Of a stretch of DNA of 42,855 nt, positions 1 to 11,100 are shown one piece after another. Under the pieces are notes generated by a model, which was not told where the DNA came from, did not search any database, and saw nothing but the letters and a program-made list of their open reading frames with translations. Source of the stretch: Scenedesmus sp. ARA3 (Eukaryota > Chlorophyta > Chlorophyceae > Sphaeropleales > Scenedesmaceae). The translations under genes and the position numbers were made by a program. Every line of letters begins with the position of its first letter. Within the stretch, counting starts at the first letter, position 1. The stretch is taken from contig RWJK01000155.1 in NCBI GenBank assembly GCA_004335835.1, forward strand, positions 7,474-50,328, in the 5' to 3' direction.

Positions 1-3000
1 TGCCGGCCCTGAACCCGCCCCTGCCCCTGCCGCCGCCCCTGCCGCCACCACGGAAGCCGCCGCGGCCGCCTCCCCTGCCCCCCCTGCCCCCGCCAGACTC
101 GCCACGCTTGGCGGCAGCAGCGCGCTGCACAGCAGCCTGCAACAACAGCAGCAGCGACAAAGACAGTTAGGGGTGTGATGTTGAGCACAAGAAGATGCAT
201 GCAAGGCGATGCTGCTATTGCTACATAGTAGCATCATCAGCTAGCACTCTCAGCCTGTCGTTGCATTCCTTTTAGACAAAAACTGACTACTCCACAATTA
301 CCATCAATTGCATGCAATACGAGCACACCCCCGCAACAGCTGCCTAGCTGCCGCAGCCGCTCACCCGCTTGTAGTACTGCGCCTCCTCCTCGCCCTCCAC
401 CAGCCGCAGCACAGCAGCGCAGCCAGCCACCTGCTTGGGCTCGCCCGCCTCCGCAGCAGCAGCAAAGGCCTGCAGCAGCTCCTGAGCCTGGTCGGGCTGG
501 CGGAACCGCACCATGAACTGCAGCAGCAGCAGCAGCAGCAGCAAACTTGGCGTGATGATGTGCTGAGACAGACATTGTAAGATGGACAACAGCATGACAG
601 CACAGGCAAAGCAGTCACAGCTGGCAGCACTGTTGAAAACTAACAGCAGACTCACGAGCAAGACTGTCCAGAAGCTGCAAGCACAATGCGTGCTACGCAC
701 ACACCCACTGCACTGGAGCTGCATCATGCATCGACTCCCGACAATCCTGCAGTGCACTGAGCATCTAGCAGACCACAAGCCTGTCAGCCGTCCCCACGCA
801 CATGTCTGCTACCAGCAGCTGGCTGCTGCTCCTGCTGCTGCTCTCCTTCCTGCTGCTGCTCCCCTCCTTCCTGCTGCGCCTCTGCTTCTTGTGCCTGCTC
901 GCCATCTGCCTGCTCGCCATCTGCCTGCTCGCCATCTGCCTGCTGCTCAGCCGCTGCTACGTCCTTCTGCACTGCCTGCTGCTGCTGCCGCTGCTGCTCC
1001 ACGAATCGGATCTTGTCGGGCCCCAGCGCCTCCTTGATCATCTTAGTCAGCCTGTAGGGGTCCGACTCAGCAGGCTGCCCGGTCAGCGTAAGCATCAGGA
1101 TGCAGCCTGCAGATATGAAGGCGTAGGAGCAAACACGACACAGCACACGTGGTGAGGTTGAAGTGCATGCAAACATGAGAGAAGGGGGCAGAGACACGAG
1201 CTTGCTGATGCAAGCCAGCGTTGGAAGCATACACCGCAAGCGAGCAGGCAGGCAGGCAGGCAGGCAGGCAGGCAACAACAACGCACAGCTGGGGTCACTG
1301 CTGACAATGTTGAAACGTCGTGGGAAGAAACAGAGAACGCCTGGCCCTGCCTTTGCTGCCCTCACCTGTCTCATACTGCTCTACCTCTGGCTCTGCGTCT
1401 GCTGCAGCCGCCTGCCCCTCTGCTGCATCTGCCATGTCTGCATCAGCACCATCAGCAGCAGCCGCTCCCTCAGACTGCTTCCGCTTCTTTGCCGGCGGCT
1501 GCTCATCGCCTGCAGCTGCTGCTGCTGCTGTGCCTGCTGCCGGAAGCTGCACGTACTTGTTGATCTCTGTCAGGGCGGGGATCTCCACGTCACTGTCCAT
1601 CTCCTCAAGCATGGCCAGCGTCAGCTCCTGCAGCAGCACAGGGAGCAGACACAATGCGTGTGTAAGCAGCCGCGGCAAGTTGCTGCTGGGGCGAGCACGG
1701 CAGGCTTCACATAGCAGCATCAGTGCAAGCCATCAACATCTGCATACCAACAGCAGCTGACAGTCCAGCAGCTGGTGTATATGCGTGTCCATTGTTGCTT
1801 TGCTGCTGCGCTGCTGTGCTGTCGCTCTCACCTCAGCGCTGGTGCCCAGCTTCTTGGCCTTGCGCTCCGCAATCTTGCGCGCCAGGTAGGCCTGCTTGCG
1901 CTCCAGGCGCAGCGGCGCGCCCTCAAACTGCAGCTCCAGGCCCAGCACCTGTCAGGCACCGCAGCAGCACAGGGCATGGCGTGTCGCACAGTGCCTGCTT
2001 GCGCTGCAGGCGCAGCGGCTCGGCGCGCCCTGGCAGTGCAGCGCCACGCCCACAGCCTGTCAACTGGCACCTGTTGGCTGGCTCCTAGCTGGCTGTACAC
2101 CTGCAGCAGGCCCTTTCGTTCAAGACGCACGCAATACAACTAGCATCAATCATCACTGATCACCACTCATCATCATGCCCACTGCCAGCTCACTGCCAGT
2201 TCGCCTCGCTCACCCGCTGCGCCTCCTCAGCGCTGGCCGCCTCCACAAACACGCTGCCCTTGAAGCCCTTGCTGCGCGCGTGGCGCCGCAGCCGCACCGC
2301 GTTCAGCGCGACGCCAGCCTTCTGGAAGCAGGCCACCACCTGGTCCAGCGACGCGTCCATGGGGAAGGGCCGCACGTACAGCGAGCGCGAGTCGACGGCG
2401 CGCGCGGCCTCCTTTGCGGACGGCAGCGCAGTCTTGCGGCGCACCTGCGGACAGCAGCCAGGGGAAGCAGCAACAGCAGCAGCAGCAGCAGAAGAAGTGA
2501 TCGATACTACTACAAGCCAGACGTATCAATGTGAACAGTGCGAGCGGCCTCCTTGGCAGACGGCAGCGCGGTCTTGCGGCACACCTGCAGACAGCAGCAG
2601 AAGCAGCAGTGGTGCAGTCGGTTTACGGCTACATGCAGCCACAGCACGGCGGAGCGACGGCTGATACACCTACGCCACACAAAACTTACGACAGCGCAGG
2701 AGACATGCACGAGTGGCCTGCAGGCTCCACAAGCCACGTAGCGCTGCAAAAGTGTTGACACAACAGGCGCTGGCGATTTACAGTGCCGCTGCATGTATTC
2801 AATCACTGGCTTCGACCATCACACCCCTGCGCACCTGGAAGCCTGTGCTGTGCACCTCCATCAGCTGTGATCCCGCCAGTGCGCCCGCCACTGCCGTGAC
2901 CAGCTCATCAGGAACGTCCTCGGGGCGCACAGTGCCCAGCTGTTATATGCATGGACACGAGGTGGCAGTTACAGCCGGTGACAGCAGGGATGGCATGGCA

Positions 3001-4055
3001 CACATGAGGTCAGGTTTAATGATGACAGTGGTCAAATGAAAGAGCACAGCAAGCAGCTGTCAAGGGCAGGCATGCAGTCGTTGGTGGCCACTGCAGCACC
3101 CGGGCGTGCAGTGCAAGATCACGTGCTACCTCACACAGCAAGTTGTGCTTTTGAGACAGTGTGTGTCATGTGCCAGAGCAGTAACAGTGTCCAGGCCTCC
3201 AGCAGGGCCACAGGCCACCTGACTAGCCCTGAGGGTGATGTGGCAAAGAGACTGCCTAGCTGCGCACGGAGTAGCACACTGGCCATGCAGACGCATGGCC
3301 GGCGTGGCGCAGCCAGGTAATTATCTTCGCATTGCAAGGAGAGGACGCTGACATAATGCAGCATAAGTGATCCACTGGCCTGCTCAGCACCTGCATCTGC
3401 ATGATGCAGTCCCTAGGGGCCCTTACATTCTGGCAGGCATGCTGCTCCTGCTGCTGCTAGCAGACAGGCGTGCTGCTGCTACTGCTGCTGCTGACGGTTG
3501 CCTGTTCAGCTGAAGACCTCTGCCGGCCCCGCCTCACCTTAAGCACATCACGCATGCGCTGGAAGGAAATGATCAGCGACAGATCCACATCTGCACGCAC
3601 CAGCAGCAGCAGCAAAAGGATCGTGGATCGCCAATGGCACCAGCAGCAATGCAGGCATGTCTGCACATGCAATACATACCATTCTCGTCCTATGGAACTC
3701 CACTTGCTGGATCCAGGTTCTGGCTCGTCAAACATAAGCAGGGCTATGCGCTGCTGTGGCACTCACATCCTTCAGGGTGGGCCTCCACCTGCTGCCTCAG
3801 GAACTTGTCCTTGGGCAGGTTGCTGTCGCTGAAGTAGAACTCAATCTGCGCCCAAAGTGATACAAATATACGATCGTCAAACGTGTAGCCAGAAGTTGCG
3901 ACACCTGATGGCCCGGCAGCCACCGGCACACTTGCTGTGCGGAGCACTGCTGCTTGAACTCCGGCTGCAGCTGTACATTCAGCGGTGCTATGCATAGCAG
4001 CGCGCCACACCTGTTTCAGCACTTTGGCCTTTGTGGTTTCGTCTAGCTCCACCAT
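1..4055 (-). CDS. La-type RNA-binding protein (3' end beyond the window)
   Basis: La proteins bind the UUU-OH 3' ends of new RNA polymerase III transcripts and act as nuclear RNA chaperones. My exons, in transcription order: 4055-4011, 3845-3767, 3590-3538, 2939-2835, 2444-2214, 1948-1832, 1627-1366, 1106-802, 517-365 and 136-1 (incomplete). All junctions keep frame and give at least 495 residues. Residues 8-80 form the La motif, with the diagnostic stretch IEFYFSDSNLPKDKFL and then YVDLSLIISFQRM. RRM1 covers about 112-190 (SLYVRPFP, KGFKGSVFVE). A KKRK nuclear signal lies near residue 257. A second RRM-like fold starts at about 298 (CILMLTLTG) and resumes at 399 (FMVRFRQPDQAQELL), split by about 60 residues of Gln/Glu-rich repeat. 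The last exon encodes an Arg/Gly-rich tail. The ATG at 4055 is the only one in frame before the La motif and has A at -3 and G at +4. The family assignment is firm; whether it is genuine La or a La-related protein such as LARP7 is less sure. Confidence 0.93.
901..945. repeat. In-frame 15-bp coding repeat, three units, in La exon 8
   Basis: Three tandem 15-bp units encode ADGEQ three times on the minus strand. They lie inside the Gln/Glu-rich insertion that interrupts the second RRM-like domain. The third unit differs only in its last base. The length is a multiple of three, so copy number could vary without breaking frame. Confidence 0.85.
1244..1274. repeat. GGCA tetranucleotide microsatellite in La intron 7
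   Basis: About eight uninterrupted GGCA units lie between La exons 7 and 8. It is a simple sequence repeat with no coding role, likely to vary in length. Confidence 0.9.
1993..2071 (-). repeat. Degraded copy of La exon 6 start inside intron 5
   Basis: This stretch lies in the intron upstream of La exon 6 and resembles 1890-1960, the 5' part of that exon plus its 3' splice site. Identity is roughly 80 percent by eye, with small insertions. A TGACAG splice acceptor motif is kept at the matching place, so it may act as a decoy 3' splice site. The reading frame is not kept throughout. Confidence 0.65.
2539..2596 (-). repeat. Copy of La exon 5 start with its splice acceptor, inside intron 4
   Basis: These 58 bp match 2400-2457 at 52 of 58 positions, offset 139 bp, in the same orientation. 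The original covers the acceptor and first codons of exon 5. The copy keeps a CTGCAG acceptor and would encode VCRKTALPSAKEAARTV before running into a stop about seven codons later. If spliced in, it would truncate the protein before RRM1. It is either a relic of a local tandem duplication or a poison splice site. Confidence 0.85.
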
Positions 4056-4956
4056 CGTGTGGCCACTGCGCTGCACCTGCCTTGCCGGCTAGAGAACTGC
4101 CAGGAAACAACAAGGACTGGATCGCGCGGTGCGTATGAAACAGTAATTACGCCTCACAAAGTTTGCAGTTGCTCAGCCGTTTACAAACGCTGGTGCATAT
4201 GTATGTGTTGAGCTACAGCAGTAACTGACATGTGACTTGTCATGTGACAGGTTTGGAGTTGACGTGCAGCCGGACGCGCCAGCGGAAGCTGCAAACATCC
4301 CATTCGTGGTCACAGCTTCAAATTTCCTTGATATCATTCAAGCGGTTGCAGAGAAGCGTTCGAACGAGCCACATGATACACCTGAAAACCAGCACTGCTG
4401 GAGGTAACCTCCTGACATCCCTGCACATCAGAATCATGCAATGTGTGTGCTGCTCTGTCACAAAAGCAGTGCATGCATAAGTCCTGCGGCAATTCTGTGC
4501 GTAAATGCGACACACATGGCAGTGCTCTACACCAGGCTCATGTGCGGCCACCTTACGCAGGCCTCCAAGGCTTGCAGAAGCCCCTGCAGACATCTGCGCC
4601 AAGGGCATAACACTGCGCAACAAGGTGCAGGCGCTGCCAGACCATGACAAGAAATGACAGAAGCACCTGACACGTGTCCTCCAGGCTGTCATAGACCAGT
4701 CGCTCATACTGGATGTAGTACTGGATGTACTAGATGCCACTGAGTGCCACAGCCAGCTACCACACAACACACATATAGATTTATCCTAACTCGCACTACA
4801 TGCTGATTATCATCATGTGCGAGTCGCACATCCAGAGGCATCGACCGCATCAGGCCCTGGATTGCACAACTAGTTCCGCTACCACCTGCACTCGTATTGC
4901 CCCTTTGATGTCTTTCGAGCAGCCTACCGTATCGCTCGCTAGCAGTAGCGTCTCCT
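4056..4956. other. Intergenic: 3' UTR of the next gene and La promoter side
   Basis: No convincing coding exon is seen on either strand. Both flanking genes run on the minus strand, so this stretch should hold the 3' UTR of the gene ending at 4957 and the promoter of La. No TATA box could be singled out. Confidence 0.6.
4181..4185 (-). terminator. Possible polyadenylation signal (TGTAA)
   Basis: TGTAA on the minus strand, the usual green-algal poly(A) signal, about 770 nt after the stop codon at 4957 and 126 bp before the La start codon. It is the only copy I found between the two genes. A five-base motif alone is weak evidence. Confidence 0.35.
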
Positions 4957-7535
4957 CTACTCTGCCTCCTCCTGCGCGTCCACCTGCTGCCGTGCTGCTG
5001 CCAGGGCCTCCTGGGGCACCAGCGCCAGGAACGCAGCCAGCCTGCTCTGCGCTGCCTTGAGCGCTGCACCACTGAACTTGACAAACTCAGCATTCTGCGC
5101 GCCAGATATCTGCGCAGCGGCGATGCGGGACAACCGGCACAAGCACTTCTCAGAATGGAAAGTCGAGTGCCGCCGCAGGTCGCAAGCAAGGCATTGGAAA
5201 CAGCGAGGCCAGCTGCTGCATTGTGCACAAACAACGTCACAAACGAACACATTTTAACAAGTAGAGCCGCACAGAAACACAGCATGACTTGCACTGCCTT
5301 AGCAAGGGCTAGCCATGGACCAGCTCATAGATCAGCAGCGTCCTGTGTTGTGATCCATGGCGTGGATGCTGCCCACAAAGTCAGCCAATACACCACAGGA
5401 ACATCACACCACTCACCGTGCGCGTGGGCATGGCGTCGAAGTACTTGTTGTAGTCCATGGCGTCCAGGTACTCCAGGAACTCAGCAGCCAGCGGCTCAGC
5501 CTTGGCGGCGGTCTGGGTGTCCAGCAGTGCTATGACATCAAACAGCGCGGCCTCTGCAGGAGCAGCAGGTGAGACGGGCGGCCAGGCAGGGCAAGTCAGG
5601 CAGGGCAGGGCAGGCGCCAGGGCGGTCGGTGAGGCAGGAAGGGCCGGCAGCGCAGGCAGGGCAGGCGAGGCGCTTCTGCAAGAAGGTTGCACAAGCAAGG
5701 ACGGTGCACGGCACAGCTTGCAGGTGCGCAGGCATGAAGATGGTACAGCAACAGCTGAGTTGTTTGACCTGAAACAAGAGCTGTGTCGCGCACCCGCGTT
5801 GGTTGGGCTGCCGCGGATGCGTGGCAGGATGAGCCGCAGGCTGTCCCACTGCGCGTCTTCAATCAGCGAGCCGCACTGCAGCAGCTGCGCCTGCAGCAGC
5901 ACAACGCAGAAGGCAGCAGCCGTGTGTCCGTTGGGCAGCAAGATCCTCAACAGGAGCAGGGCACGCGTGCTGCAGTGCATGCTCTGCAGCTGTATTGTCA
6001 CCTAGCAGCAGAGCCACGTTATAATACTGCTGTTACATGTCTGACTGCATCAATGTGCACAGGTGAAGCACACCTGCGCGCTGAGCAGCTGCACCACGTA
6101 GAAGTACAGCGGCTTCTGAGGCTTGAGCCGCAGCGCGCTGGTCGGCACCATGGCGAATGCAGCCAGGGCCAGCGTGGCAGCGCCGCCCAGCAGCAGCCGC
6201 TTGCTGACGGCCGCCTGCGCCTCAGGGCTGGGGCCAGCTGCGTCAGCAGCCTCAGTGGCACCGCCGCCTGCAATCAACACAATCAACAGCAGCACAGACC
6301 GCTGTGGTTGACATAGGGCAGCCTTGCATGTGTGCAGATCAGCCAGCGGGGGCGCACACCGCCGCAAGGTGCCTCACGTTCGACGTTTGATTCGATAACA
6401 GCTAGCTGTGGAGCCTATGTGCGCATGACCTACATGAAAAGCACCCCAGTCCATTGCTGCAGCAGCTCTGCTGGGTTGCTGCTGCCAGCTTTGCTGCTGC
6501 CAGCCCTGCTGCCGCTGCTTCCTGCTGCTGCCAGCCCACCTGTGAAGAAGTCCACGTCAGCCTCACTCAGCCAGGCAGTGCGCTTGCCCGGCGCTGCACA
6601 CACAGACAGCCAAGAGCCAAAACACACGAGCGTAAGTTGAGCACACTTTGTAGTATGGTGCAGTGTGTAAGGCCCAGCGGCAGCGTGCTCTGTGTGGTGG
6701 CCGTGCACACGTGATCAGCTGCGGCCGCATGCACCTACGACTGCTGATGGAGGTCACATGGCCAGTGCCTTCCATGCGTGCTGCTCTCTGGCAGGGAGCA
6801 TGACAGCGAGTAGCACAGCTTAAGGATGGCGGCGCAGGACGATTGCTGCGGCTACTGATGTTGGCTGCGCAAGCAACACGCACCCCAGGGCAGCTCCCTG
6901 TTGTCTGTGCTGTCAATGCGCTGCGGCTTGGAGTCTACTACGTCGCTGCTGCCCTGCAGTCACAAAAGCAGAGGCAAAGGCAGAAGATTGGCAATGAAGG
7001 CAGCAACTGAAGGCTCTCATGCAGGCAGCAGCTGCACCAGCAGCAGCATGCTTGCTATAGCACCAACGTCTGCCACGCACATCCTGCTTTGCTAGTGATT
7101 TAGAAGCCTGCCCACCAACCACATACATTCAGCCTGTGCAATAATTGGTCTGTTGAGTAAAATCAATTACGTGTGATGCGTGTGCGCTGTTCAGCACTCG
7201 CCAAGGTGCATGTCACACCATGGTATGCTGTGGTCCAAAGTCCTGCCCTTGGCACTTGCCTTTTGCTGCAGCTGAGCAAGCTCCTTCTTGAGGCGTGCAG
7301 CCTCCTCCTGCGCTGCTCTCAGCTGCGCTAGCATGTCCTCGTTGAGCGCCACGCCCCCAGGAGCATCAGTGCTTTGCTGCTGCTCTGGACTGCTGCTTCG
7401 TGTCCTGCTGCTGCTGCTGGTGCTGAGGCGCAGTGTCCTGACATATCTTGGATAAAACACATTTACTATGGGTGTACTTGCCAATGATTGCAAAGACTGT
7501 CGGCCATGCAGCCCCATGCTACGTGTGGTGACCAT
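4957..7535 (-). CDS. Unidentified chloroplast or membrane protein, 326 residues
   Basis: I do not recognise the family. Exons: 7535-7260, 6953-6884, 6593-6540, 6267-6074, 5890-5794, 5553-5417 and 5109-4957. All join in frame to 326 residues and a TAG stop. The first 50 residues are rich in Ser, Arg and Thr with almost no acidic residues, like an algal organelle transit peptide. A helical stretch follows (ALNEDMLAQLRAAQEEAARL, about 68-92). Residues 158-176 are hydrophobic (LLLGGAATLALAAFA) and probably span a membrane. The C-terminal half looks conserved and soluble, with LIEDAQWDSLRLILPRIRGS, EYLDAMDYNKYFDAMPTRT and SGAQNAEFVKFS, and may fold as a helical bundle. A thylakoid protein is one guess. 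Exon 1 ends in a GC donor (GCAAGT at 7259-7254), and only that choice keeps the downstream frame open. Confidence 0.82.
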
Positions 7536-8103
7536 TCTAGGTGAGCTCTGCAAAGCGTGTGCCAGCCTTTCAAAAACTGCGATCAACGGACATAAGCGAT
7601 CAATCTATTCGACAAACATTCAGTAGTTGATTGCTATTTGAGTGGCGGGAGAGGCAGCAAAGAAGACGTTCATGCTATGGCAGTAACCAGCCAGTCACTA
7701 CAACCTCCCGACCCGCCATCTCGCAAGAAAGGCGATCCCGTAGCACTCGTAGGCGCATAGTACTATCCGTCAAGAACTGCAGCAGCTTATCTCTGCTGAA
7801 TGGGAAGCCTAGTCTTCATCAGGGCACTTGGCCGTGGATCCTGCCTTGACCAGCACCATTCAGAGCACAGACAACACTGCCTGCTGAGGCAAGTTGACTG
7901 ATGCACCAAACGCATCTTCTATACCACACCAGAACAAACCAATGATCAACATCCGCCTCCGTGCCGTTGATGTGCAACACTGTGGACACCAGCCTGGCAG
8001 GATTCTATCCGGGCACGCACTCAGCTGCCTTTGGACCTGCACAACAGGGCACTACACCCCACCTGGCGGCCACAGAGCAAGTTCTGCGCTGACACCGTAC
8101 ATG
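7536..8103. other. Intergenic between the chloroplast-protein gene and SAC1
   Basis: No coding exon is supported. It should contain the SAC1 3' UTR and the promoter of the gene starting at 7535. I did not find TGTAA on the minus strand here, so the SAC1 transcript end is unplaced. Confidence 0.55.
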
Positions 8104-11100
8104 CTACTGCTTGGCAGCCGCGCCGCTCTCCGCTGCCGCCACAGTGTGTGCCAGCTGCGGGCACAGCTGCGGCCGGTCCACAAGCACCCTGCCGTGCTTG
8201 CCCACCAGCGCCAGCAGCCCAGCCGCAAGCAGCAGTGGCGCAATCACATGCTGCCCCAGGGCTCTAATGGCACTGTCCTTACGGCTTGCGCTGCTGCTGC
8301 TGCTGCTGTCGCTGCGGTGCTCAGCCAGCGCAGCGGCTGAGGTCAGCGCGTAGCCGAGTGCTGCCAGAGCCACCATGATGGGTAGCAGCGGGCTGTGCTG
8401 GCGCTGGAAGGTCAGCTTCACGTCCTTCTTGACCTTGTACGCGCCCGACAGCAGGTCCAGCGCATCCTGCTTGTGGCCGTCCTGCAAGCGCAGCAGCAGC
8501 AGAAGCAGAACAAGTCGTATCACCCGCATGACAGCGTCCCTCAGCGTGGAAGCGGGCTTGTCTGCTGTGATGTGGCACGAAGGACCAGAGACATCACGCT
8601 CGTTCACCTGCTGGCCACACCAGTCTGTCAGATGCGCACGGTCCTCTCTTGCACCCAAAGCTACTAGCTGGTAGGGCTGCACCTGGGAGCGAGTTCACCA
8701 CCTACATATCACAATCAGACGCTTGATCAGACCATAGCTTGGAGCTGCACCGTCCCGCACCTGGAAGTTGTTCAGGTAGTAGCGCACCATGCTCTTCACG
8801 CCGTCATCAAGCAGCCCACCGATGGTGCGCTTGCCTGCGCAAACAGCAGAAAGAACAGCGCAAGCAGCAGCAGCAGTGACATCTCTTGAAGCAGCCCGCC
8901 AACCATCTGCCAGCGGATGCGCACCATCCGCCATGAAAAGAGGAACAGAGCAAGCAGCAGCAATGATGCTGTGAGCTGCATGGCAAATCATGCAACACAC
9001 ACAGCAGGAGGCTTGCTTGCGATTCAAGCAGCTGCATATCCCAGTGCTGCACACTGCCTGAGCTCAACGCATCAACACCTGGATGCATTCGCATGCTTTT
9101 GCTGGGCAGCTGGCAAGACCGCCTACAGCTGGTTGATGGCAGGTGGGGCATGTTGCTCATTGTGTTATGGCAGGCGAGTCTTTATTGTGTCCAGCAGTCG
9201 AGCATGCTAGCACGCCGGTCCCGCAGCCCTGCATTGCCCTGCTCAGCCCTGCCACCCACCTGTTCGTGTGAAGCCACTTTTCAGCGCCCCTGTGCCCGCG
9301 TACTGGCGCGCGATGTCGTCGCCGTGGTCCGCCCATAGCACCTTGAACTGCTGCTCCACCTGGCAGCACATGAGGACACCACCAGCACCGATGGAGCTTT
9401 GATGCGGGCGAGTGGTGTGAGAGCACATGCCAATGATTGCGAGCTGTAACACAGCAATGCTCCGTCCACCGACCTGCATTTTGATGAAAGGGACGGCCTG
9501 CATAACTTGCATCCAGCACAGCAGTCATCGCAAGTATACATGCACGGCCTGGCACATAAGTGCAGCCCAGCAGCCCAAATACCACATGTTATTCTATCCC
9601 CATCCACACCAGCATCTCCTCACTCGTGGCAGCACCGCGGCCAGCTCCTCGCCGGCCCCCAGCACGCCCAGCTGCGCCAGCAGCGCCTCCAGCGCGTGGC
9701 GGGCCAGCAGCCCCTGCACCACGTTGGTGCGGTCCAGGCAGTCCACGCAGTTGGTGCGGAACACGCCCTCCTGCAGGGATGCGCGGTGCAGACACACAGG
9801 GCAGGTGAGCTGGCAGCAGGCCAGGGGCGGTTTAGGCAGTCCAGGCAGTTGACCCGGTGACCCTTGGTGCAGACAGCTCGTCAGCAGTGCTGGTAAGGCA
9901 TGCAGCAGTGCTGGTGCGTCAGCAGCAGGACAGGCAGTCCATGCAGTTTACCCAAAGCACTCTGTGATGCCCAAGGCGCAGCAACACAGCGCTGACAACC
10001 ATGTTCAAAATCAAGGGCTGCGTCTCCACTACTTTACTCAACCACGCCTCCCAGACACGATGAGGAGGCTGATGCAGGAATGCTGCCGGCTGCGCACCTG
10101 TCTGCTATTGTGCTGCGTGCCGGTCATGAACTGCCCGTAGCGCGCAAACTCTGGCTGCAGACGGCCCCACAGCACGCTCAGCCTGGTGCGGCAGGCAGCA
10201 GGCAGCGAAGCAAGAAGGCAGAAGTTCTGAAAGCAGGGCGCAGCAGCACCAAAGTACACGTGTACGCAGGCCAGCCGCCACATGATGTACATGCAGCACA
10301 GGCATCCAGCTGAGCCACCAAGCTGCGAGCAGACGCGCATGACACACGCACAGAACAGCCTGCAGCATGCAGAAGTGTTTGTCCACTCCAAGATGCAGCT
10401 GCATGCCTAGGTGCACCCCCGCCCATGCAAAGCAAGCAGTCCAGAGCATCCCAAAGAGGCTAGCACATGCGAAGGACACAGCTGCAGTCAGTAAGTGATG
10501 AAGTTCTTGGCTGCACGCTGAAACCCTGCTGTCCAGAAGCTATGCAGCGCACCGCGCGTAGTTGGCTGCCCCCAGCTCCTTGTGGAAGTCGAAGGCCGTG
10601 TAGGTCAGCGCGGCGCTGCGGCTGCTGGCGTAGCGCTTGGCCTGGCCCGCAAATGCAGCCTCCAGCAGCCCCTCGCTGCCTGTCTGGTTGACCAGGTCCA
10701 CGCAGGACACGCCCTGCAAGGGCCGGGCACAATGCAGACAGTGGGCGGACATCAGACAGACAGATGTAACATTTCATGCTCCCCTCTGGTTGATCAGGTC
10801 CACGCTGGACACGCCCTGTGCGCATCACCCTGGTATGTGTACATGTGTTGATTGAGATTGCATGACAGCGCATCATCATCCTAGGCATTTGTTGTGGGTC
10901 CATGTTTCAAGTGCCTCACAGCATATGGGTGTCCTGCCACGCCCCACCTTGTACTTGGCCAGCAGCGCGTCAAAGTGTGCGTCAAAGGCCGCCGAGGTGG
11001 GGCTGCCAGCCGCCAGCAGCCGCGTGGTGGGCTTGTACTTGATGTTGGGGATCTGGCTCCACAGCAGCGGGATGCTGCCGCGCACCTGGCAGCAGCAGAA

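Noticed and set aside
2539..2596. Mutually exclusive alternative exon of La
   Set aside because: No donor follows and a stop codon comes soon after, so it cannot replace exon 5; it fits a duplication relic or decoy acceptor better.
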